Shown here in pieces: positions 52,974 to 61,089 of a DNA stretch of 64,000 nucleotides; positions within the stretch are counted from its first letter, which is position 1; every line of letters starts with the position of its first letter. The notes below the pieces were generated by a model that saw nothing but the letters and a program-made list of their open reading frames with translations, did no database searches and was not told the origin of the DNA. The DNA is from an uncultured Aquimarina sp. (lineage in GTDB: Bacteria > Bacteroidota > Bacteroidia > Flavobacteriales > Flavobacteriaceae): NCBI GenBank assembly GCA_947500545.1, contig CANMSO010000010.1:1-64000 (forward strand), in the 5' to 3' direction. A program made the position numbers and the translations under genes.

Positions 52974-55631
52974 CTATATTTTAATAGTACTTCCTGAAAT
53001 ATTTATTTTTTTAATAATCACAGAACTCTTTTTGATTCTTTTTTCAGAAGGTTGTGCGCCACCAACGGAAATTTTATATTCTCCAGGCTGAATAACCTTC
53101 TCACCCTTACTATTCACGACACTTAATTGTTCTTTATCAATTTCAAATTTTAGGGTCTTCTTTTCCCAGGATTTGAATGAAGTCCTTTCAAAAGCTACCA
53201 ATGTTTTATGCGGATTATATTCATCTGCATTTGGATTATGAATATACAATTGTATAACTTCTTCACCTTTTAATTCACCCACATTTTCAACATCAACTTC
53301 TACGGTAAAGTCATTACCCGCTTCAATATTATCTAGGACTTTTAAGTTGCTGTATTTGAATGTAGTGTAGCTAAGTCCATAACCAAATTCGTATAAAGGT
53401 TCTCCTTTAAAATAACGATATGTTTTACCTCTCATGTCATAATTATCGAATGCTGGAATATCGTTAATATCTTTATAGAAAGTTACTGGTAATCTTCCGG
53501 CTGGATTATAATCCCCAAAAATAACATCGGCTATAGCTGTACCTCCTGCTTGACCTGGATACCATGCCTCTAAAACGGCTGGGACGTTTTGATTTTCCCA
53601 ATTAATGGAAAGTGCGCTACCATTTAGCAATACTAAAATTGTTGGCTTGCCAAGAGCTTTAATTTTTTTAATTAATTCGGCCTGTATTTTAGGTAATTTG
53701 GTATTGACACGATCTCCACCCGAGAAACCATCAACTTTTACCTTCATTTCTTCGCCTTCCAACAATGGACTAATACCCATACATAAAATTACGGCATCAG
53801 CATCCTTAGCAGTAGTTAGGGCTTCCTTTTCTAAATTGTCTTTAGGTGATTCCCATAACAAGCGCATGATAGAGTGTTCTGTATTGTTTTGAATACACTC
53901 AAAACGGATTTTATATTTTTTACCTGCTTCAAGCTTTACATATTCATATATTTTTTTGGGGTGATGTACGTCTTCTCGTTGAATTAACAATTCGTCATTT
54001 AAGAATAACTTCATAGATGAAAATGCTTCCCCGCCTAAAGCATAATTCCCAGTTTTGTTAACAGAAAGTACTCCGGTCCATCGCACTGAATAGGCGTCAT
54101 AACTCATGTCGTCAAAAGGCGGTTTAGTTCTCCAAGTAAAATCTACTGTTTTATCAACTTGTGTGTGTTTTGGTGTACCTTCAAAAGCAATATTATCGTA
54201 ATATTCAGCATTCAAACCTTTTATTTTCATAGAGTCATCAGTGAACAATACTGAATTTGGGATAGCGTCGAATACAGGAAGTCCCTCGGCTAATTTGCAA
54301 CCCACTGCATAAGAGACCTCGACATTTGGTAATTTCTGCTTAATTCCTGCCAATGGAGTTACAGGCTCCGTAGGGTAGCCGTTGTAATTGCCCAGTAAAA
54401 CTTCTAGGTCATCTGCGTTAGAACCAATAACTGCAATTTTTTTAATCTTATTCTTATCTAGTGGTAGCGTATTGTTTTCATTTTTCAATAGCACTATCGA
54501 TTTTCGTGCAGTTTCTAAAGCTGCAAGTCTATGTTTTTCAGAATCTACTATATCGAATGGTATTTTTTCATATTTAACGGCACCTTCTGGTGCAAAAAGT
54601 CCCAGTTTTAAACGGGCCACAATTAACCTTTCTAAAGAAACATCAAGTTCTGCTTCAGTAATTAAACCATCTTTAACCGCAGCTACCAAAGAAGGATAAG
54701 AATTTCCGCAATTTAAATCTGTGCCCGCCTTAACTGCCACAGCAGAGGCTTCTTTTGCGTCGGCACTTATTTCATGTGCTCCTTTATCATAAAAGTCTTT
54801 TATAGCCCAGCAATCAGAAACAATATATCCACTGAATCCCCAATCATTCCTAAGGAGATTGTTTAACTCTTGATTCCCACAGCAAGGTTGACCATTGTAA
54901 CTATTATAAGCACACATGATGGAGTAAACTCCAGCCTCTTTTACTACTTTTTCAAAATGCGGACTATAAGTGTTTAAAAAGTCTTGTGCACTAGGTGTAG
55001 CATTAAATCTATGACGATCAATCTCGGGTCCGCTATGTATGGCAAAATGTTTTGCTGTTGCCACAAGTTTTAAATAATTTGGATCATCTCCTTGAAGTCC
55101 TTTTATAAAACGTACGGCCAATTCCCCAGCTAGATATGGATCTTCACCATAAGTCTCCATGCCACGTCCCCATCTGGGATCACGAAAAATATTAATATTG
55201 GGAGTCCAATAAGTAAGTCCTTGGTAAATACCTCTTTTACCTCTTGAAGCAAATTCATGATGTTTTGCACGAGCCTCATCTGATATAATCTCAGAAATTT
55301 TGCTCATTTGATTTTTGTCAAACATAGCGGCTAGACCTATGGCCTGAGGAAATACGGTTGCTCTTCCCGCTCGTCCAACTCCATGTAGGCATTCGTTCCA
55401 CCAATTGTATTCGGGTATATCAAGTCTTTCTATTGCAGGCGATTCGTAACTCATTTGCGAGACTTTTTCATCTAACGTCATCGCAGCTACTAACTCTTTT
55501 GCTTTTTGCTCAAAATTTAGAGCAGCTCCTTTTTTTTGTGGGTTGAGACGACTTTGCGAATTAGTGTCAGAGCATGCTATGATAATACACAAGACAGAAA
55601 CAAACAAAAATGCGTGTTTAAAAAAATTCAT
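52974..55631 (-). CDS. Glycoside hydrolase family 3 lipoprotein with PA14 domain
   Basis: The 885-aa protein has a lipoprotein signal (Cys20 in LCIIIACSD) and a GH3 N-terminal domain with the nucleophile region SGYIVSDCWAIKDF (about 265-278). A PA14 domain (about 470-600, NADEYN-independent, TWRTKPPFDDMSYDAYSVRW) is inserted in the GH3 C-terminal domain, and a fibronectin-III-like end follows. It resembles Bacteroidota beta-glucosidases or beta-xylosidases acting on oligosaccharides in the periplasm or at the surface. It belongs to the PUL with the neighbouring CBM-like lipoprotein and SusC. Confidence 0.92.
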   Translation of the reverse strand: MNFFKHAFLFVSVLCIIIACSDTNSQSRLNPQKKGAALNFEQKAKELVAAMTLDEKVSQMSYESPAIERLDIPEYNWWNECLHGVGRAGRATVFPQAIGLAAMFDKNQMSKISEIISDEARAKHHEFASRGKRGIYQGLTYWTPNINIFRDPRWGRGMETYGEDPYLAGELAVRFIKGLQGDDPNYLKLVATAKHFAIHSGPEIDRHRFNATPSAQDFLNTYSPHFEKVVKEAGVYSIMCAYNSYNGQPCCGNQELNNLLRNDWGFSGYIVSDCWAIKDFYDKGAHEISADAKEASAVAVKAGTDLNCGNSYPSLVAAVKDGLITEAELDVSLERLIVARLKLGLFAPEGAVKYEKIPFDIVDSEKHRLAALETARKSIVLLKNENNTLPLDKNKIKKIAVIGSNADDLEVLLGNYNGYPTEPVTPLAGIKQKLPNVEVSYAVGCKLAEGLPVFDAIPNSVLFTDDSMKIKGLNAEYYDNIAFEGTPKHTQVDKTVDFTWRTKPPFDDMSYDAYSVRWTGVLSVNKTGNYALGGEAFSSMKLFLNDELLIQREDVHHPKKIYEYVKLEAGKKYKIRFECIQNNTEHSIMRLLWESPKDNLEKEALTTAKDADAVILCMGISPLLEGEEMKVKVDGFSGGDRVNTKLPKIQAELIKKIKALGKPTILVLLNGSALSINWENQNVPAVLEAWYPGQAGGTAIADVIFGDYNPAGRLPVTFYKDINDIPAFDNYDMRGKTYRYFKGEPLYEFGYGLSYTTFKYSNLKVLDNIEAGNDFTVEVDVENVGELKGEEVIQLYIHNPNADEYNPHKTLVAFERTSFKSWEKKTLKFEIDKEQLSVVNSKGEKVIQPGEYKISVGGAQPSEKRIKKSSVIIKKINISGSTIKI

Positions 55632-55655
55632 TGATATGTTTTTTTCAGGTAGTAA

Positions 55656-56546
55656 CTAAGGGCATACACCAATATCATCTAAATAGAATGTGCCAGATAC
55701 ATCATCTCCAGGGCTTATAAACATTTGAAATCTAATGTATTGTCCTGTAGGTACAATAGATGCACCGTCAAGAATACCTAGAGCTCCTTCTGAATTCCCT
55801 GTGAATCCGGCAGTAGCATTGGCAAAATCAAAACGAAGTTCCTCCCATCCAGTACCAGTGTGAACTAAATTCACTTCAACTTCACGTTCTGTTTCGTTAT
55901 TAGGATCTTGTTGCATACCTAGTCTTATTGGCAATTCTACATTTGACCAAAATTTTAATCTAACGACTTTGTCCTCATCACTAAAATCTATGGGCGCATT
56001 CAGTTGAACTCCAATACCATCAAAATTACCACCACCATCCTGTACTATTTCTAATATATTAGAAATGTCTGGATTGGCACCAGAAGGATCTGGATTCTCT
56101 ACAACTTGAATTTCCGCGCCATTAAATCCAAAAGAGAATGAGACACTATTACCATCCCAAGTTACTGGTGCATTAAAAATTGGTGTGCAAGGGTCTGCAG
56201 GTGGTATAACCTCAAATTGTTGTTCAGTAATCAAATTATTCGGCGCTATGGCTCTAATGGTTACAAAAAAATTCTCATCTGATTCTGGATAACTATAGAT
56301 TAGTTCTTGTTGTATTCCAATAAGCATACCAGTATCACCTGGAAGTCCTGATATGACTTCAAAAGCTGTTGCGCCAATTGCAGTAGGGCTTATGGCCACT
56401 GAAAAAGGCGGTTCCATATTGTTGAATGTGATATTAGCCTGAACCTCTGAAGGTGCCGAACCTTCAATAAGTATAGCGTCAAATTCAACCTCTCTGTTAC
56501 AAGACACAAAGGAAATAAAAATTATTGCTAGTAAAAACAGTCTCAT
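55656..56546 (-). CDS. Surface lipoprotein with carbohydrate-binding-like domain
   Basis: The 296-aa product has a lipoprotein signal (Cys16, FISFVSCNRE), an Ig/PKD-like segment (about 20-120) and a C-terminal beta-sandwich (about 125-296, PVTWDGNSVSFSFGFNGAE..., GTFYLDDIGVC) like carbohydrate-binding modules found on PUL lipoproteins. It lies 24 nt before the GH3 gene and is probably co-transcribed. Target glycan is unknown; a beta-glucan would fit. Confidence 0.75.
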   Translation of the reverse strand: MRLFLLAIIFISFVSCNREVEFDAILIEGSAPSEVQANITFNNMEPPFSVAISPTAIGATAFEVISGLPGDTGMLIGIQQELIYSYPESDENFFVTIRAIAPNNLITEQQFEVIPPADPCTPIFNAPVTWDGNSVSFSFGFNGAEIQVVENPDPSGANPDISNILEIVQDGGGNFDGIGVQLNAPIDFSDEDKVVRLKFWSNVELPIRLGMQQDPNNETEREVEVNLVHTGTGWEELRFDFANATAGFTGNSEGALGILDGASIVPTGQYIRFQMFISPGDDVSGTFYLDDIGVCP

Positions 56547-56716
56547 AGTTTAGTATTTGTTCTAAATTTATACAGCAATATAACTTTTTACTTGTTTTAA
56601 TATCAATACAAGCATTTCTTAAAACCACTTTTGCAACATTTGAAGCTTAAAATGCGACATATTTTATTTTAATTGGGGTCAAATTACTTTTATTTCACGT
56701 CTTAATACAACAATAC

Positions 56717-59700
56717 ATGATAACCGTTATAATTGACTACCTCAAGTATTACAGACTTGCCCTTCTTGTCTTATTTTTTATAGGGGCAATTGAGGTGCAA
56801 TCTCAAATTGATTTTAAATCTCTAGAATTTAATATAGTTAAAGAGAACATATTCCAACGCCCAATAACATCAATAGTACTTGATAAATATGGTTTTTTGT
56901 GGATAGGAACTGAAGGAGCGGGTTTATATCGATATAATGGTTTTTCTTACACGTATTATAGATATGATATAAATGATACCAATAGTATTAATAGTAATTC
57001 CATAAGCTCTATGTTTCTTGACGATTCTAAGCAATTGTGGATTGGTACAGATGCAGGATTATGTGTTTACAACGAAAAGCAAAACTCATTTAAACGATTT
57101 ACAACTGACAACGAAGGTGGTTTAGAGAATAATTATATTAACATCCTATGCTTCGCACAATATGAAGATAGATTTCTGCTGGGTACTTATGATGGGATAA
57201 AGAAACTGGATTTACAAAGTGGTTCACTAGAAGATTATGGGTTGTCGGGACTTTCGGTTTTGGATTTACAGTTTTCTACTAAGGGAAACTTATATGCAGC
57301 TACAAACCTAGGATTAAAAGTAGAGCGATATCATCAAAGAGGGTATATTGAGAATATGCCTTTATTAAATCAAGAAACTAAGGCACATATAACAAGTCTT
57401 CATATAGATAAACGTGAGAATCTATGGGTAGGAACTTTAAAGAGTGGAACGTTTAAAGGAGATCTAAAAAAAGCGCACATACCCTTTATCAAGTTGGATA
57501 TTATTGAGAGTGCAACCATGGCTATTACTAGTGGTATTAACCATGTTTTTGTGGCTGTTGAAAATGAGGGACTTGTTGTTTTGGATATGACAGGAGAAAT
57601 TGTGAAATACTATCAATACAATGTACAAGATAATCATGGTATTGGTTCAGACTCTGTTTGGTCTATGTTGTTGGATAATGAAAACAGACTCTGGTTGGGT
57701 TATTATGAAAATGGATTAGGTTTTTTTGATGAATACCATAATAAGTTCAAATCCATACAGAGGGAAGATGTTGAAAATAGTATTTATACCAACGACATAG
57801 AAGCATTTGCTAAAACGGATGATGGCAAAATTTGGATAGCTCAAATCAATGGAATTGATGTCTTCAATCCTGATAATAATGAGATTACTAATGTTTATGG
57901 ATCGTCAGACTCAGAATACAAAGGCCTAAAAAGTGGCTTATATATTGAAGATGTTTTTATTGATAGTAAAGGAAATGTATGGATAGCAACATGGGGTGAG
58001 GGCATTTTCTTATTAAAAAAAGGGGCTAAATCTTTTTTGAATTTTACCAAAGAAAATACTTCAGGTATTCTTAGAACAAATAAGGTAAGATGTTTTACAG
58101 AAGACAGTAATGGTAAGGTTTGGATTGGCTCTTTTTTAGAAGGCGTGTTTTATTTTGATTCAAAAACAGGTAAAATTCAAATGCCAAGTGGTGAGTCTTA
58201 TCCTAATTCAGAAATTATAAATAAAGATGTCAAAGTCATATATCATGATAGCTCTGGATATATTTGGATAGGCACTTCATCGGGGCTTTATCATATTGAA
58301 AACAATAGTAGTAATGGGTATACTGTTACTGCCCATAATAATGCCATTTCATCTAAATTTGCAGGCCATCCTAGTTCTAGTCGTATACTAGATATATATG
58401 AGACACAAGATGGAACTGTATGGTATGGTACAAATGGAGGTGGATTGTTTGAGTTTAAAAGGGATAAACAGGATTTTGAAAGATTAGAATTAGAAGGGTA
58501 TGATCTGTCATTTGTAAATGCCATATTTGAGCCAATAAAAAATGAGCTTTGGGTAAGTAGTAAGCAAGGAATTTTAAAAATTGATCGCAGAACTAAGAAA
58601 GTCATTCAATTCACTGTCAATGATGGATTACTTGAAAATTTCTTAATTGATCGTGCAGTAATAATGGATGATAATAACCTATTTTATTTAGGAACTAAAA
58701 GCGGCATCAATACTATAGAACCGCAGAACATAATTTATAACCCATACTTCTCGAAGCCTTATTTAAAAGATGTAAAGTTATTTAATAAAAAAGTCAATCA
58801 AAGCGATAAGGATAGCCCACTGGTTATTAAGAAGGACACAAATATTATTTCATTACAACATGATCAGACAGTCTTAACAATTGATTATGAAACCATAAGT
58901 TATACGAGGCCAGAAAAGAACCAATATGCTTACTTTTTAGAGGGTTTTGAAAATAACTGGAATTATGTTGGGTCCAAAAAAAGTGCTACTTACACTAATC
59001 TTGAACCAGGGGATTACACTTTTAAGTTGAAGGCGTCTAATAATGACAACATTTGGAATGAGGCATCTGTTATTTTAAAAATACATGTATTACCGCCATG
59101 GTGGAAAACGGTATGGGCCTATATACTCTATGTTTTAACCTTTGGCTTTTTTGTATTCGGAATAATGTATTTCTACCGAAAACGAATCAATGAAATAAAT
59201 ACATTTAGACTCGAAAGAGAGCGAAGAAAACAAAAAGTTGAACTCCAGCAGCAAAAACTTCAATTTTTCACAAATATTTCCCACGAATTCCGAACACCGC
59301 TTACTTTGATAATTAACCCTATAAAAGAATTAATAGAATCTGGTAATTCGGATTTTTCAAAATCAGTACAAAAAAAGCATCATATTATTCATAAAAATGC
59401 AGAACGTCTTTCCAGATTAATAAATGAATTAATGGATTTTAGGAAGTTGCAATCCAATAAACTTCAATTAAAAGTAAGTCAATTTAATGTTGTAAAAAGA
59501 ACAAAGAGTATACTCAGCTTTTTTAATGAAGAATCAAAAAGAAGAGCAATACAACTAGACTTGAAGTATGAGAGTTTGAACTTAGAGATATGTGCTGATA
59601 GTGGAATATTGGACAAGATTTTATTTAATTTATTGTCAAATGCTTTCAAAGTTACCCCTAATAAAGGTCGAATACGCGTAAAAATTACATCGGGCAAAAC

Positions 59701-60847
59701 AAAGATATTGCCAATAATGAGTAATGGTACTCCTATACCTGTTGTTGAAATTAGTGTAAAAGATAATGGTCCTGGGATAGATCAAAAAGACTATAAGAAA
59801 ATATTCGATAGATTTTACCAAGTTAGCCAGTTGAATAAGTCTTACTATGGAAGTACTGGTGTTGGTTTAGAAATGGTAAAGAGCTTTGTTAAGCTTCATA
59901 AAGGAATAGTGGAGGTAGAGAGTGAATTGGGTAAGGGATCTATTTTTAAAGTGTTTATACCCTATGGTAAAGAGTTTTTTAGAGCTAGTGACTTTTCTTC
60001 AATAAAACAGGATAAACAAATGGTGGCATTTGATGCCGATTCTCAAACAAAGCCGGAAACTTATAAAATTGAAGACATCCTGTCTAAAAAAGAGTTGAAA
60101 AAAAAGTTACTAATTGTAGAAGACAATATAGATCTTCAAGATTATCTTGTCACAATTTTAGAACAAGAATATGAGTTGATTTTAGCATCAGATGGTCAGG
60201 AGGGCTGGCTAAAAACTATGGAACATCATCCTGATATAATCATAACAGATGTAATTATGCCGATTATGGATGGGATAGAATTTAGTGAAAAAGTAAAAAA
60301 TGACCCTAGTTTAAATCAAACACCAATCGTAATGCTTACAGCTAAGAATCTTACCGAAGATAGAATTAAAGGGATGAAAGTTGGTGCAGAAGCCTATCTT
60401 GTTAAGCCGTTTGATACTAAAGAGCTCAAGGTGGTTTTGGAGCAGCTTCTTTTGAAAAAGGAGCGATTATTTGAGCAATATTCAAATGACCTAACTGTCA
60501 ACGAAGAAAAAAAAGAAACGGATTTGGACAATGACTTTATCCAAAAAGTATTAGGATTTATTCATGATAATATTGAAAACTCTTCTTTAAATGTTGAGAA
60601 GTTGTCTTCACATCTTTGTCTAAGTCGTAGCCAGGTTTACCGAAAAATAAAGACTCTAACTGGCTTATCACCGATTGAGTTTATTAGAAGAGTAAGGTTA
60701 GAAAGGTCTCGGACAATTTTTCAGAATGATAAAAATTTAAATGTTAGTGAAGTGGCCCATAAGGTAGGTTTTTTGTCAGCTTCCTATTTTACGGTTTGCT
60801 ACAAGAAGCAGTTTGGTGAACTTCCCAAAAGGAGAAAAGTTAATTGA
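56717..60847 (+). CDS. Hybrid two-component system regulator (HTCS)
   Basis: The 1376-aa protein shows the full HTCS order: N-terminal signal/membrane segment, 14-bladed propeller-type sensor (about 30-700, repeated WIGT blades such as LWIGTEGAGLYRYNG), Y_Y_Y domain (about 705-790), membrane helix (about 798-820), histidine kinase with His856 in ISHEFRTPLT and an ATPase domain (about 960-1090), receiver domain with Asp1178 (ITDVIMPIMDG), and AraC HTH (about 1270-1372). It senses a glycan fragment in the periplasm and controls the PUL. It faces the GH3/CBM genes divergently and precedes SusC. Confidence 0.97.
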   Translation: MITVIIDYLKYYRLALLVLFFIGAIEVQSQIDFKSLEFNIVKENIFQRPITSIVLDKYGFLWIGTEGAGLYRYNGFSYTYYRYDINDTNSINSNSISSMFLDDSKQLWIGTDAGLCVYNEKQNSFKRFTTDNEGGLENNYINILCFAQYEDRFLLGTYDGIKKLDLQSGSLEDYGLSGLSVLDLQFSTKGNLYAATNLGLKVERYHQRGYIENMPLLNQETKAHITSLHIDKRENLWVGTLKSGTFKGDLKKAHIPFIKLDIIESATMAITSGINHVFVAVENEGLVVLDMTGEIVKYYQYNVQDNHGIGSDSVWSMLLDNENRLWLGYYENGLGFFDEYHNKFKSIQREDVENSIYTNDIEAFAKTDDGKIWIAQINGIDVFNPDNNEITNVYGSSDSEYKGLKSGLYIEDVFIDSKGNVWIATWGEGIFLLKKGAKSFLNFTKENTSGILRTNKVRCFTEDSNGKVWIGSFLEGVFYFDSKTGKIQMPSGESYPNSEIINKDVKVIYHDSSGYIWIGTSSGLYHIENNSSNGYTVTAHNNAISSKFAGHPSSSRILDIYETQDGTVWYGTNGGGLFEFKRDKQDFERLELEGYDLSFVNAIFEPIKNELWVSSKQGILKIDRRTKKVIQFTVNDGLLENFLIDRAVIMDDNNLFYLGTKSGINTIEPQNIIYNPYFSKPYLKDVKLFNKKVNQSDKDSPLVIKKDTNIISLQHDQTVLTIDYETISYTRPEKNQYAYFLEGFENNWNYVGSKKSATYTNLEPGDYTFKLKASNNDNIWNEASVILKIHVLPPWWKTVWAYILYVLTFGFFVFGIMYFYRKRINEINTFRLERERRKQKVELQQQKLQFFTNISHEFRTPLTLIINPIKELIESGNSDFSKSVQKKHHIIHKNAERLSRLINELMDFRKLQSNKLQLKVSQFNVVKRTKSILSFFNEESKRRAIQLDLKYESLNLEICADSGILDKILFNLLSNAFKVTPNKGRIRVKITSGKTKILPIMSNGTPIPVVEISVKDNGPGIDQKDYKKIFDRFYQVSQLNKSYYGSTGVGLEMVKSFVKLHKGIVEVESELGKGSIFKVFIPYGKEFFRASDFSSIKQDKQMVAFDADSQTKPETYKIEDILSKKELKKKLLIVEDNIDLQDYLVTILEQEYELILASDGQEGWLKTMEHHPDIIITDVIMPIMDGIEFSEKVKNDPSLNQTPIVMLTAKNLTEDRIKGMKVGAEAYLVKPFDTKELKVVLEQLLLKKERLFEQYSNDLTVNEEKKETDLDNDFIQKVLGFIHDNIENSSLNVEKLSSHLCLSRSQVYRKIKTLTGLSPIEFIRRVRLERSRTIFQNDKNLNVSEVAHKVGFLSASYFTVCYKKQFGELPKRRKVN

Positions 60848-60899
60848 TAAAGACCTTTCTTGCCTAATAGAATAGACTATAGATTCTATTTCTAATTCG

Positions 60900-60930
60900 C
60901 TAAAAGACATCGCTTTTAGTAGGTTTTATT
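60900..60930 (+). terminator. Weak hairpin terminator after the HTCS gene
   Basis: CTAAAAG pairs with CTTTTAG around 6 nt (60900-60919) and is followed by TAGGTTTTATT. The stem is short and AT-rich, so this is tentative. Confidence 0.35.
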
Positions 60931-61089
60931 CAAATGCAACATATGAAATATTTATTGCATCAAATAAAACACCCTTCTTGCAACTAGTAAATTTAACTTG
61001 CACTTAACAAAGTTTTTAGCAAATCATGTTGTGATACGATTACACTAAAAATAGTCTAAAACTATCTAATCTAAATCAATATCTATAAA